Shown in pieces: positions 51,562 to 60,087 of a stretch of 64,000 nucleotides of DNA. This DNA comes from Acidimicrobiaceae bacterium. Its GTDB lineage: Bacteria; Actinomycetota; Acidimicrobiia; Acidimicrobiales; Poriferisodalaceae. The stretch covers positions 1-64,000 of the forward strand of contig CAJJCB010000026.1 of the NCBI GenBank assembly GCA_905182565.1. The letters run 5' to 3'. Under the pieces are notes generated by a model that saw only the letters and a program-made list of their open reading frames with translations, was not told the origin of the DNA and made no database searches. Both the position numbers and the translations under genes were made by a program. Positions within the stretch are counted from its first letter, which is position 1. Each line of letters opens with the position of its first letter.

Positions 51562-52779
51562 TTGGGTATTTATTCGACACTTCGCTCAGTAATACGGTTT
51601 AGAAAGTTTGAAAAAAATACAATAAAAAGGCGACTGAATAGAGTTGCAGATGTGTCTGATCTTCGACTGATGGCTCAACGACGATTACCTGGAGGAGTGT
51701 TCGACTACATCGATGGTGCTGCTGAAGACGAGGTCACTGCAGGATTAAATGTTTCGTCTTTCAGCAATTACGGTTTTCGGCCGAGAGTATTACGTGACGT
51801 AGCGACTATTGACACATCAACTACGTTCTTAGGTGAGTATCTTCCGATACCTCTCATTCTTGCTCCTACCGGTTTTGGGCGAATAGCGCATTCACAAGGC
51901 GAGCTCGCAGTGGCGCGTGCAGCCGAAAGAGCAGGGTTGCCCTATTCACTATCAACAATGGGTACTCGCTCTATTGAAGAAATAGCGGACGTAAATTCGG
52001 GCACAAAATTTTTCCAAGTCTATGTTTGGAGAGATAAAACTTTGCTAAAGGAAATGCTTGAGCGTGCTGAGGCAGTCGGTTACGAAGGCATCATGATTAC
52101 CGTAGACACAGCAGAGTTGGGTAGACGTGAACGTGATGTACGACGTGGTTTTAGTCTTCCCCCGAAGATTGGCCTAGACACGATTCTAGATGGAATTCGA
52201 AACCCCTCTTGGACCTGGGATTTTATTCGAGCTGAACCGATTCAATTTGCGAATGTGACTGGCAAGAGTGTTGGAGATGGTTCAAGTCCAGTAACTTTGT
52301 CTGACTATATAAATAGCCAATTCGATCCAGCTCTTTCATGGAAAGACGTCGAGTGGTTTAAAGAAAATTGGTCAGGAAAGGTAATGGTAAAAGGGATTCA
52401 AACTGTCGAAGATGCAGTTATCGCTGCTGACTTAGATGTTGATGCTCTGATTCTCTCGAATCATGGAGGCCGACAGCTAGACGGTGCTCCTCCACCGATT
52501 GAGCTTGTTGCTCCGGTTGCTCAGGCGATAGCGGGAAAAACTGAAATCGTATGTGATGGAGGGATTAGGAGAGGAAGTGACATAGTTAAAGCGGTTGCTT
52601 TGGGAGCCAATGCTTGCATGGTAGGTCGAGCTTATTTTTATGCTCTTGGTGCTGCTGGTGAGCCTGGCGTGGACTGGGTCTTGAATTTCTTGGCCGAAGG
52701 AGTTCGCAGGACAATGGTTTTAAATGGGGTTGGGTCGGTAAAAGAGCTTACGACGGACTTAGTCGTTCATCGTGGCTGA
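51562..52779 (+). CDS. FMN-dependent alpha-hydroxy-acid oxidase/dehydrogenase
   Basis: A 405-residue member of the lactate/glycolate/mandelate oxidase family, starting with TTG behind AGGTGAT. Seen are LPGGVFDYIDGAAEDEVT (about 43-60), the FMN pocket PLILAPTGFGRIAHSQGELAVARAAERAGLPYSLSTMGTRSIEEIA, the YEGIMITVDTAELGRRERDVRRG strand, catalytic LSNHGGRQLDGA (His about residue 312, Arg 315) and IVCDGGIRRGSDIVKAVALGANACMVGRAYFYAL. It oxidises a 2-hydroxy acid to the keto acid. The (4-hydroxy)mandelate side of aromatic catabolism fits the neighbourhood. Its stop overlaps the sulfatase start by eight bases. Confidence 0.91.
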   Translation: MGIYSTLRSVIRFRKFEKNTIKRRLNRVADVSDLRLMAQRRLPGGVFDYIDGAAEDEVTAGLNVSSFSNYGFRPRVLRDVATIDTSTTFLGEYLPIPLILAPTGFGRIAHSQGELAVARAAERAGLPYSLSTMGTRSIEEIADVNSGTKFFQVYVWRDKTLLKEMLERAEAVGYEGIMITVDTAELGRRERDVRRGFSLPPKIGLDTILDGIRNPSWTWDFIRAEPIQFANVTGKSVGDGSSPVTLSDYINSQFDPALSWKDVEWFKENWSGKVMVKGIQTVEDAVIAADLDVDALILSNHGGRQLDGAPPPIELVAPVAQAIAGKTEIVCDGGIRRGSDIVKAVALGANACMVGRAYFYALGAAGEPGVDWVLNFLAEGVRRTMVLNGVGSVKELTTDLVVHRG

Positions 52780-54451
52780 AACGAGCACTGATTGCGATAC
52801 CGAAACTTTCAGAGAGAACAATAAAGTAGTAAAAAATATTTTATTCATTATGTGTGATCAGCTTAGATGGGATGCCATGAGCTGTTCTGGGCATCCTTCA
52901 TTGGAGACACCACACATTGATGCACTGGCCGATAGGGGAGTTAGATTTAATCGCGCCTTTGTTCAAGGTGCCGTATGCGGATCTTCGAGAATGAGCTTTT
53001 ACACAGGTCGCTACGTTCAGACTCATGGAGCTCGTTGGAACCAAGTGCCCTTAGCAATAAACCAAGTGACTATGGGAGATCATTTGCGAAAGTTAGGCGT
53101 GCGTACTGCGCTCGTTGGGAAAACGCATATGCGTGCAGATCTAGAGGGCATGGCACGTCTCGGCCTAGGTGAAGGTTCCGATGAAGAATTTTTTTTAAGA
53201 GAGTGTGGCTTCGAAGTAGTAGAGAGAGACGATGGGCTGCATCCTGAAACACGCGGTTCGTCGGAACTTGCTTATAACCAGTTTCTTTGGGAGAAGGGCT
53301 TTACTGGGAAGAACCCTTGGCACAGTGCGGCCAATAGCGTACTAGACGAGAATGGAAATACGATATCCGGGTGGCTTCTTAGGGCTGCTCCTTACGCATC
53401 TAAAGTTCCGGAAAGCGTCTCTGAAACTGCATATATGACTGACAGGGCAATTGACTTTATTCAAAGTGCTGGAGAAGAACGATGGTGTCTTCACTTAAGT
53501 TTCATAAAGCCTCATTGGCCATACGTAGCACCAGCTCCGTACAACGATATTTACCGTGATGCTGAGATACCGCCTCCAAATCGTTCCTCTGAAGAACTAG
53601 CTGATCAACACCCTGTTCTTCATGCGATGAGACATTCGCGGATCGGTAGGGCAATGTCGCGCCCAGATGCTCGGAGGCTTGTAATCCCGACGTATCTAGG
53701 TTTGGTTAAACAAATAGATACAAATTTAGGAAGACTGTTTGGCAAGCTCAAAGAACTTGGTCGTGAGAAAGATACGATGATCGTTTTTACTTCTGACCAT
53801 GGTGATTATCTGGGCGACCATTGGATGGGAGAGAAAGATTGGTTAAACGAGGAAATAGTCCGAGTGCCGATGATTATTGTTGATCCCCGGAACGCAGCAG
53901 ACAAAACGCGAGGCACTGTTACTAATAAGTTAGTAGAAGCTATTGACTTACTTCCAACGTTTGTTGAATCACTAGGAGGGGCATCCAAAGAGCCTGAGCA
54001 GTGGCTCGAAGGTGAATCGTTGATACCGATACTGCACCATGATGCAAGCACTAAACGGTCCTCCGTTATTAGTGAAGCTGACTGGGGTTTTCTGGAAATG
54101 ACCAAGTATCTGAGTGGAGTGCAAGTACCTCGAGCCGCACGGGCGACGATGATTCGTAACGACCGTTATAAGTACATTCTCAGTGAGGTTGGTTCGAATC
54201 TTCTTTATGACTTAGATGAAGATCCTAATGAGCTTTGCGACAGAGGAGATGACTTGTCGATGCGAACGATTAGGAATGATCTCCACGAAGAACTTTTTGA
54301 GTGGTTCCGTCATAGACGTCATGATTCCACCAATAATGATTTATTTATGCAGATGACGTCTGCCCCGGGTTCAGCAGCGCGCCAAGGAATTCCGATTGGA
54401 TATTGGGATGAGCAAGAGCTAGAGGCAGGGCTGCAAGGCAAGCTCTACTAG
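52772..54451 (+). CDS. sulfatase-family arylsulfatase/phosphonate-type hydrolase
   Basis: A 559-residue alkaline-phosphatase-fold sulfatase. The metal site opens with NILFIMCDQLRWDAMSCSGHPSLETPHIDALADRG (about 21-55), then the formylglycine region VCGSSRMSFYTGRY (Cys about residue 69), here C-G-S-S-R instead of the usual C-x-P-S-R. Later come KPHWPYVAPAPYNDIY, TMIVFTSDHGDYLGDHWMGEKDWLNEEIVRVPMIIVDP (metal His/Asp). No signal peptide, so cytoplasmic. Overlap with the preceding oxidase gene by eight bases shows co-translation; the TauE/SafE exporter gene converges on it. Confidence 0.88.
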   Translation: MAETSTDCDTETFRENNKVVKNILFIMCDQLRWDAMSCSGHPSLETPHIDALADRGVRFNRAFVQGAVCGSSRMSFYTGRYVQTHGARWNQVPLAINQVTMGDHLRKLGVRTALVGKTHMRADLEGMARLGLGEGSDEEFFLRECGFEVVERDDGLHPETRGSSELAYNQFLWEKGFTGKNPWHSAANSVLDENGNTISGWLLRAAPYASKVPESVSETAYMTDRAIDFIQSAGEERWCLHLSFIKPHWPYVAPAPYNDIYRDAEIPPPNRSSEELADQHPVLHAMRHSRIGRAMSRPDARRLVIPTYLGLVKQIDTNLGRLFGKLKELGREKDTMIVFTSDHGDYLGDHWMGEKDWLNEEIVRVPMIIVDPRNAADKTRGTVTNKLVEAIDLLPTFVESLGGASKEPEQWLEGESLIPILHHDASTKRSSVISEADWGFLEMTKYLSGVQVPRAARATMIRNDRYKYILSEVGSNLLYDLDEDPNELCDRGDDLSMRTIRNDLHEELFEWFRHRRHDSTNNDLFMQMTSAPGSAARQGIPIGYWDEQELEAGLQGKLY

Positions 54452-54458
54452 TAAATCT

Positions 54459-55175
54459 TCAAACGATCTCTCTGAGAATCATCCCAAGGGCGCTCGCTGA
54501 GGCTACGCCAAGAATTGCTGTTCTAAACCACGTGCCATGTAGATGAGGGCGAAGCTTGGCGCCGAAAGCTAAACCAATGAAGGCGCTTGGCAGAAGCAAT
54601 AAACTAAGCCGCGCGTGGTACCACCCGAAAGCGCCGGAAATAATCAGTGGAATGATGATCATAGGAGCTAATAACAGCATCAATCTTGCGACGGTACCTC
54701 TCATAGTGCCGGGTCTTCGATGGCCATAGAAAATAGCGAAAACAGGTCCAGGGATGGCGGCAACAGTGGCTGAAAAAGCAGTAGCGGCGCCGGCTAGATA
54801 CTGAATCCCTCTTCCTTTCGGTGGACGAATTCCAATTATTTGAATTAGGACAGCGCCTATTACAAAGAGGCTTATTGCGATCGTAAGAGCAGATTGACCG
54901 AGTGTCGATAACAGAATCAAACCGAATGCGATTCCTACTGGTGCACCAATGACGGCTCGTCGCCAACCAACTGAATCAGTTTCATGCCAGTCGCCGATGG
55001 TGTTTCGGATGCTTACCACCATTGACATGCAAAGTATCGGCCCTGGAAGTAATTCAGGTTCGATTGCAACTAGAACTGGCCCCGCTATCAGCCCTGCACC
55101 TATTCCAAGGCAAGCTTGGACTGTGCAACCGATTATGAGAAGTGAAAGTGCAACCAAATATTCAATAAAGGTCAT
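54459..55175 (-). CDS. TauE/SafE-family anion exporter
   Basis: A 238-residue membrane protein with about seven to eight hydrophobic helices, a strong AAGGAGGG site before the ATG, and the family GLIAGPVLVAIEPELLPGPILCMSMVVSIRNTIGDW (about 27-62) and GAPVGIAFGLILLSTLGQS blocks in repeated halves. Members export sulfite, sulfonates or other C2/C1 anions. It ends seven bases from the convergent sulfatase gene, so a sulfur-related role is reasonable but not shown. It is divergent from the shikimate kinase gene. Confidence 0.85.
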   Translation of the reverse strand: MTFIEYLVALSLLIIGCTVQACLGIGAGLIAGPVLVAIEPELLPGPILCMSMVVSIRNTIGDWHETDSVGWRRAVIGAPVGIAFGLILLSTLGQSALTIAISLFVIGAVLIQIIGIRPPKGRGIQYLAGAATAFSATVAAIPGPVFAIFYGHRRPGTMRGTVARLMLLLAPMIIIPLIISGAFGWYHARLSLLLLPSAFIGLAFGAKLRPHLHGTWFRTAILGVASASALGMILREIV

Positions 55176-55261
55176 TGGTTATTCCCTCCTTAGATCGGCT
55201 TAGAACATGTTTAGTGGACGTATAAGTCCTCAGAGTGATGTAGTTCCCATATTCTAAAGAA

Positions 55262-55783
55262 GTGATTAAAAGACGGTCTAATATTGTTTTGACTGGTTTT
55301 ATGGGAACAGGTAAAAGTACCGTCGGTCAGATTATTGCCGCAGAGCTCGGCTATGAGTTCGTAGACACGGACGAAGCAATAGCTTTGGTCCATGGGCCAA
55401 TTCCAAAAATTTTTGCTGAAAATGGTGAGTTAGCCTTTCGAAAACTTGAACGTGAAATTTCGGATGTTCTTAGTAAGCGATCTCGACTCGTTATATCTAC
55501 TGGTGGCGGATTGATGTTAGACATTGACTGCATTGCTTTTCTTGAACCAGTTTCGGAAGTATTTTGTTTAAGCGCAAGTGCTTCGGAAATCTTAAAACGA
55601 GTCAACGGAAATGGGCAAGCAGGTGCTCGACCACTTTTGGAAGGAGATAATGCAGCGATGCAGATACAACTTTTACTTAAAGAAAGAAGCAAAGGTTATG
55701 GTCGTTTCCGCGAAGTTCCTACCGACTATTTATCTCCCCAAGATGTAGCCGATGCTGTGATAGCGCAACTTGCTATCAATTAG
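55262..55783 (+). CDS. aroK: shikimate kinase-like protein
   Basis: A 173-residue P-loop kinase starting with GTG. The Walker A GFMGTGKSTVG (about residues 11-21) and the shikimate-binding DTDEAI (~36-41) and FRKLEREI (with the Arg and Glu of the family), then ISTGGGLMLD (substrate loop ~80-89) are all in order, and GARPLL is the lid-type region. It phosphorylates shikimate with ATP in aromatic amino acid synthesis, or is a close paralogue acting on another substrate. It sits alone, away from other aro genes apart from the chorismate mutase 13 kb upstream. Confidence 0.87.
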   Translation: MIKRRSNIVLTGFMGTGKSTVGQIIAAELGYEFVDTDEAIALVHGPIPKIFAENGELAFRKLEREISDVLSKRSRLVISTGGGLMLDIDCIAFLEPVSEVFCLSASASEILKRVNGNGQAGARPLLEGDNAAMQIQLLLKERSKGYGRFREVPTDYLSPQDVADAVIAQLAIN

Positions 55784-55992
55784 GCCCCATCAAAAGATTC
55801 CTGAGAGTCGAAGTGGAATTAATGGCTTTGTCTAATAGGTGACTTGGTTGCATACAGTTTTAATTTTGCCCGAGATAAGTGCCTTAAGCGCAAGGCCAGC
55901 TGTCGATGTATCAGCTACTTTCAGCTCCGATAGAGGAAATGGATACTTGCTTTATGGCGATAGGCCCATGAGCGCTTAGTCAGATCTTTAGC

Positions 55993-57282
55993 TTAAATAA
56001 ATTTCTTGGGTAACTCGCTCCATCGTTCCGAGTAGTCAGATTGTAGTTCTATAAGCCCCATTGCCCATGCAGTTGGCTGCCAACGGTAACGAGATTCCCA
56101 CATTACTGCTAATGAATTATGTCCTTTTTCAGGTTTCAGCTCGGAGTTAGAGGCTTGCTGGAATGCTTCGCTGTCTGGCCCGTGAGGAATAAAAGAGTTG
56201 TGGAGAGAGACTCCTCCAGGCTTAAAGCCTTGAGCTTTAGCGTCATAGATACCTTCTATGAGTCCCATTAGTTCGCTCATAACATTGGAATGAAACCATG
56301 GAGGCCGGAAAGTGTTTTCAGCGACTCTCCATTGCTCGCGAAATAAAATAAAGTCGATGTTGGCAGTTCCAATCTTTTCTGAAGGCGACGTCAAGAGTGT
56401 CCAAATAGAAGGATCAGGGTGGTCAAAAACTGTCGGTCCTATTGCCGAAAAGTTTCGCAACCCGTATCTGTATGGGGCTAAGTTGCCGTGCCATGCCACT
56501 ACGTCAAGAGGTGAATGGGGAATTTCGGCCTCGAAAAATTGTCCATCTATTTTACTGATGATTCGAGTTGAGTGTTCTGTCTTATCGTAAGAAGCTACGG
56601 GAAATTCAAAGTCTCTTGCTGAGGCATTCGTGTTAATACCCATGAGACCGGTTTCCGGTAGACGAAAAGCTTCTCCGTAGTTTTCACATACGTACCCTCT
56701 AGCAGCTGAGGCCAATAAGTCTACAGAGAATTTTACTCCGCGTGGTATGACCGCTAAGTCCCCGGGGGAAATCCTAAGATCCCCCATTTCGGTTCGTAGC
56801 AGTAGCGCTCCGTCATAAGGCACAAACATCAGTTCGCCATCAGTGCTAACGAAAACGGTGTTTCCCATAGAGAGCGCTGCAACGTAATGATGGATTGCAC
56901 CTCCTAGTTGGAGTGCGGCATTCCCATTAGTGGCAATGGTAGATAGACCCGAGAGCCAATCAGAGCCATCTGAAGTTTTGGGGAATGGGTCCCAACGCAA
57001 TGGTGACGCTATTGAAATATTGGAATTATCTGGACCAGTTTTTATTAAGTCTAAATTTGTTTCAACAAGATTTTTTAGATGTTGAACAGATGGCCTTATC
57101 CGGTAGAGCCATGAGCGACGCTGTTCTTCTCTAGGAGCTGTGAACGCAGACCCACTTAGCTGCTCTGTGTACAGGCCGTGGTTTCCTTTTTGAGGAGAAT
57201 TTTGGCCTTTGGGTAGTGATCCTTCCAAAGCTTCTGTCTGGAAATGATTTCCGAATCCGGATTGATATAGCAGCTCGGTCAC
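55993..57282 (-). CDS. hmgA: homogentisate 1,2-dioxygenase
   Basis: A 429-residue protein with the complete family layout: YQSGFGNHFQTEALEGSLPKGQNSPQ at the start, FTAPREEQRRSWLYRIRPSVQH (about 48-69), and WHGNLAPYRYGLRNF with iron-ligand-type residues, then RPPWFHSNVMSELMGLIEGIYDAKAQGF and the His-rich SLHNSFIPHGPDSEAF block with the Fe ligands near the C-terminus. It opens the ring of homogentisate, from tyrosine, with Fe(II) and O2. The start is a GTG, nine bases after the CoA-transferase stop, in an operon FAH - 69-residue protein - CoA-transferase - HmgA. Confidence 0.95.
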   Translation of the reverse strand: MTELLYQSGFGNHFQTEALEGSLPKGQNSPQKGNHGLYTEQLSGSAFTAPREEQRRSWLYRIRPSVQHLKNLVETNLDLIKTGPDNSNISIASPLRWDPFPKTSDGSDWLSGLSTIATNGNAALQLGGAIHHYVAALSMGNTVFVSTDGELMFVPYDGALLLRTEMGDLRISPGDLAVIPRGVKFSVDLLASAARGYVCENYGEAFRLPETGLMGINTNASARDFEFPVASYDKTEHSTRIISKIDGQFFEAEIPHSPLDVVAWHGNLAPYRYGLRNFSAIGPTVFDHPDPSIWTLLTSPSEKIGTANIDFILFREQWRVAENTFRPPWFHSNVMSELMGLIEGIYDAKAQGFKPGGVSLHNSFIPHGPDSEAFQQASNSELKPEKGHNSLAVMWESRYRWQPTAWAMGLIELQSDYSERWSELPKKFI

Positions 57283-57291
57283 ATTTTTATG

Positions 57292-58527
57292 TTAGTCGTT
57301 GGGCTGGCCTCGACCGATTATTCCGTGAGATTCTAGTTCGGCCAACTGCTCATCGGTCAAATCTAGTAACTCATTCAAGACTGAGTTAGTATGTTCTCCT
57401 TTTTCGGGGGCGGGTCCGCGCACCCCAACATCAGGGGCATTATGCATTCTGAACGGAGCGGCTACGGTTTCAAATGATCCTACTCGTGGGTGGTCGATAA
57501 CTTCGAAGGCTCCAGTGGCTCGGACCTGAGGGTCTTTTGTAGCTGAAACGGAGTCATTTATAGGTGCCCAGATACACCTGTATTCGTCGAGCCTCGGCAT
57601 CCAGTGGGAGGAAGGCATTGCGCCAATCGTTTCATCAACTGTGCTGAGGAGGCTAGTCATGTTTCTATATCGCAAACGTCCAGTCGAGAAATCTTGGTTA
57701 GAAAGTAGATCTTCTCGGTCTAAGGCCTTACAAAATCTAACCCAAGCATCGCCTGTGTCGGGCATCGCGAATTGGAGCCATCTGCCATCTGCTGCCTCAA
57801 AGGCTTCAAGCATTGCAGATAAGGCGTTGTCTCGTGGTCGGTCGTATGCAGGTTTTTCGTCAATAAGAGATGTGACAAGGTCAAGGCTGATCGTCCATGT
57901 GGCTGTTCTCAAAAGTGATGCCTCAACGATTTGACCTTCGCCAGTCATGTCTCGAGAGCGAAGGCCAGCCATAACAGCACCGAATAGGGCCATAGAGGTT
58001 GTGTGATCACCTGACCCAGGCCTCGCGTGAGGAGGTGGGCCACCTGGAGCAGTTCCGCCACCAAAGACACCCGAACGAGAAAAAAAAGCGGTTACGTCGT
58101 ATCCAGGACGATTAATTTCTTCACCTACTTCTCCGTAACCAGAAAGTAGGCCAATTACCAAGTCAGGCTTGATATCTAATAGATCTTTGGTACCTAATCC
58201 AAAACGTTCTCTACGTTCTGGTAACAGATTCATCACCACTACATCTGATTTTGCGATTAGGTCCCTAGCGATCTCTGTGCCTCTATCTGTTGCCAGGTTA
58301 AGCTCGATACCTTTCTTCCCTCGGTTAATGAACTGAAAGGGGTAGTCCGGGTTGTGTTCGCCCTCAGCGACCTTTGCCTGTTTCATCAGGCCACGTATTG
58401 GGTCCCCTCCGATTGCTTCAACCTTGATTACCTCTGCTCCAAGGTCTGCCATAATCGCAGTTGCTGATGGTGCTGCGGCGAAGTTAGCAAACTCGATTAC
58501 TCGAATTCCGTCCAGTGGTGCGACCAT
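57292..58527 (-). CDS. CaiB/BaiF family CoA-transferase
   Basis: A 411-residue class III CoA-transferase with AGGAG before the ATG. Seen: PLDGIRVIEFANFAAAPSATAIMADLGAEVIKVEAIGGDPIRG, NRGKKGIELNLATDRG, VVMNLLPERRERFGLGTKDLLDIKPDLVIGLLSGYG, the catalytic-Asp region RPGYDVTAFFSRSGVFGG (about 165-182) and GEHTNSVLNELLDLTDEQLAELESHGIIG at the end. In the hmgA operon it may activate or recycle a CoA ester of an aromatic or dicarboxylic intermediate, but hmgA pathways do not need one, so its role here is odd. Confidence 0.9.
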   Translation of the reverse strand: MVAPLDGIRVIEFANFAAAPSATAIMADLGAEVIKVEAIGGDPIRGLMKQAKVAEGEHNPDYPFQFINRGKKGIELNLATDRGTEIARDLIAKSDVVVMNLLPERRERFGLGTKDLLDIKPDLVIGLLSGYGEVGEEINRPGYDVTAFFSRSGVFGGGTAPGGPPPHARPGSGDHTTSMALFGAVMAGLRSRDMTGEGQIVEASLLRTATWTISLDLVTSLIDEKPAYDRPRDNALSAMLEAFEAADGRWLQFAMPDTGDAWVRFCKALDREDLLSNQDFSTGRLRYRNMTSLLSTVDETIGAMPSSHWMPRLDEYRCIWAPINDSVSATKDPQVRATGAFEVIDHPRVGSFETVAAPFRMHNAPDVGVRGPAPEKGEHTNSVLNELLDLTDEQLAELESHGIIGRGQPND

Positions 58528-58566
58528 TGTTTATCTCCTAGTAGTGACGATAAAAAGATAGTTGTT

Positions 58567-58776
58567 TTATTCGTTGGGTGCTGTGCGATTTGAAGAGTCA
58601 ACCAATTGATAGAAAATAACTGGTCTCGAATCAGTGAAGGGTTCTTCGGTAAAACTAACTTTTAGTTGACTAGTAGCTGGAGTTAATGAATCAAGTATAG
58701 ATGCCTTGTAACTAGGCCCTCGTTCAATGATTTCTGTTGTTTCGTGTAGGTGTTCCTCACGCGATTTAGCTGGCAC
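58567..58776 (-). CDS. small protein of unknown function (69 residues)
   Basis: A GTG start shares its G with the stop of the upstream fumarylacetoacetate-hydrolase-like gene (TAGTG), which argues for real coupled translation. The 69-residue product is hydrophilic, with no membrane segment or Cys, and reads TTEIIERGPSYKASILDSLTPATSQLK. I recognise no family. It lies between that gene and the CoA-transferase gene of the hmgA operon and leaves 39 bases before the next start. Confidence 0.55.
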   Translation of the reverse strand: MPAKSREEHLHETTEIIERGPSYKASILDSLTPATSQLKVSFTEEPFTDSRPVIFYQLVDSSNRTAPNE

Positions 58777-59633
58777 TATTCATCTTCGACGCTATTGATA
58801 AGTAGTCCAATTCCATTCGCCTCCACCTCTATTGTGTCTCCTGGTTTTAACCATATAGGTGGATCAAAACGCGCGCCTGCCCCAGTAGGGGTGCCTGTGT
58901 AAATAACATCTCCGGGTTCCAGGGTTATAAAAGTTGATAGGTACGAGATTAGAAAATCAATGGGATAGGCCATGTTTGCGTGGGTGTCCGATTGTCGGAT
59001 TTTTCCATTGACTCGTGTCGTAAGTATCAACTCGTCGAAATCTGGAATTTCATCAAGGGTGACAAGGTAAGGCCCCATGGATCCAGAATTCTCCCAGTTC
59101 TTGCCTTGGGTCACATTGAATTTAGCATGGCGAACCCAATCTCGAATAGTGCCCTCATTCCCTAAAGTCAGACCCGCAATGTGCTGTCGGGCACTCTCTC
59201 GTGAGATCCGTCGACCTCCCTTTCCCATCACGACTACGATCTCTCCTTCGTAGTCAAGCTGGTTGCTCTCTGGAGGGCGGATAAGAGGTTGTAAGTGTCC
59301 TGTCAGCGAGGCGGGAAATCTTACAAAGACGCTCGGATTTTGTGATTCGTTTTTATCGGCGTACTCGTTGTTACGGCCTCCATAATTAACACCGATGCAA
59401 ATTATTTTTCCTGGTTTTGGGATAGTTCGGAGAAAACGTACTTCTGATAAATCGAGGTGATCAACTTTAGATGACGCGAATTTTTCAACTTCGTTTAATC
59501 GCTCTTGATGAAGTAAATCACTTATATCTTTGACATCTGAGAAGCTTTGACTCAGGTCGATTATTCCGTTGCCGTCTTCAGACAAGACGCCAAACGAGTC
59601 ACGACCTTCGTGTGAGAAGCTGAGAAGGCGCAT
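58776..59633 (-). CDS. fumarylacetoacetate hydrolase-family protein
   Basis: A 285-residue FAH-family enzyme. The metal-binding end motif reads YEGEIVVVMGKGGRRIS (E-x-E region, about 124-140), preceded by GKIICIGVNYGGRNNEY and followed by LTLGNEGTIRDWVRHAK, GSMGPYLVTLDEIPD and LEPGDVIYTGTPTGAGARFDPPIWLKPGDTIEVE. These fit both fumarylacetoacetase-like and HpaG-like (5-oxopent-3-ene-1,2,5-tricarboxylate decarboxylase) members. It heads the minus-strand operon ending in hmgA, which favours acylpyruvate hydrolysis after homogentisate, but it faces the hpaF-hpaE-hpaH operon, where an HpaG is otherwise missing. The role stays open. Confidence 0.86.
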   Translation of the reverse strand: MRLLSFSHEGRDSFGVLSEDGNGIIDLSQSFSDVKDISDLLHQERLNEVEKFASSKVDHLDLSEVRFLRTIPKPGKIICIGVNYGGRNNEYADKNESQNPSVFVRFPASLTGHLQPLIRPPESNQLDYEGEIVVVMGKGGRRISRESARQHIAGLTLGNEGTIRDWVRHAKFNVTQGKNWENSGSMGPYLVTLDEIPDFDELILTTRVNGKIRQSDTHANMAYPIDFLISYLSTFITLEPGDVIYTGTPTGAGARFDPPIWLKPGDTIEVEANGIGLLINSVEDE

Positions 59634-59700
59634 ATATAGATTTTCTCCATGTTCTTATCTTGATAACACGTTCTACACTCTGATTAAACCAGGAGCTGGC

Positions 59701-60087
59701 ATGCCGCACATAATTGTTGAATATTCGTCGAACTTAGAGGATTGCCTAGTCGTTGATCAGCTGCTTAGATCTATTCATGAGGCAGCTCTAACACATCCGA
59801 CTATTCCACTAGCGGGATTGAGAACGCGAGCAGAGCGCAGAGAGAATTATTTGATAGCAGATGGAAACCCTCGGTACATGTTTATTGCGATTGTAATTCG
59901 TCTGAACGGGGATCGAGGAGATGGACCGATGATCGAGGTCCGTGACTTAGTGATGGATGCCTGTCAAGGCATTCTAAGTGATCTACAAACTGAGGTGCCC
60001 ATCGCTTTGAGCGTTGAGGTGCAAGGCATTAACTCGAAGCTCAGAATAAATGAGAATGGGGTTCGTTCTTATATGGAGAAGCTATGA
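59701..60087 (+). CDS. hpaF: 5-carboxymethyl-2-hydroxymuconate isomerase
   Basis: A 128-residue tautomerase-superfamily protein. I start at ATG 59701 so that Pro is residue 2: the mature enzyme uses the N-terminal proline (MPHIIVEYSSNLEDC) as general base. The typical block RTRAERRENYLIADGNPRYMFIAIVIRLNGDRG (about 41-73) gives the active-site Arg. It isomerises the ring-cleavage product in the homoprotocatechuate pathway. It overlaps hpaE by four bases (ATGA), in an hpaF-hpaE-hpaH operon, and starts 67 bases from the divergent FAH gene. Confidence 0.9.
   Translation: MPHIIVEYSSNLEDCLVVDQLLRSIHEAALTHPTIPLAGLRTRAERRENYLIADGNPRYMFIAIVIRLNGDRGDGPMIEVRDLVMDACQGILSDLQTEVPIALSVEVQGINSKLRINENGVRSYMEKL

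Noticed and set aside
54180-54210. GGTTCGAATC resembling a tRNA T-loop
   Set aside because: It lies inside the sulfatase coding frame and no cloverleaf partners surround it.
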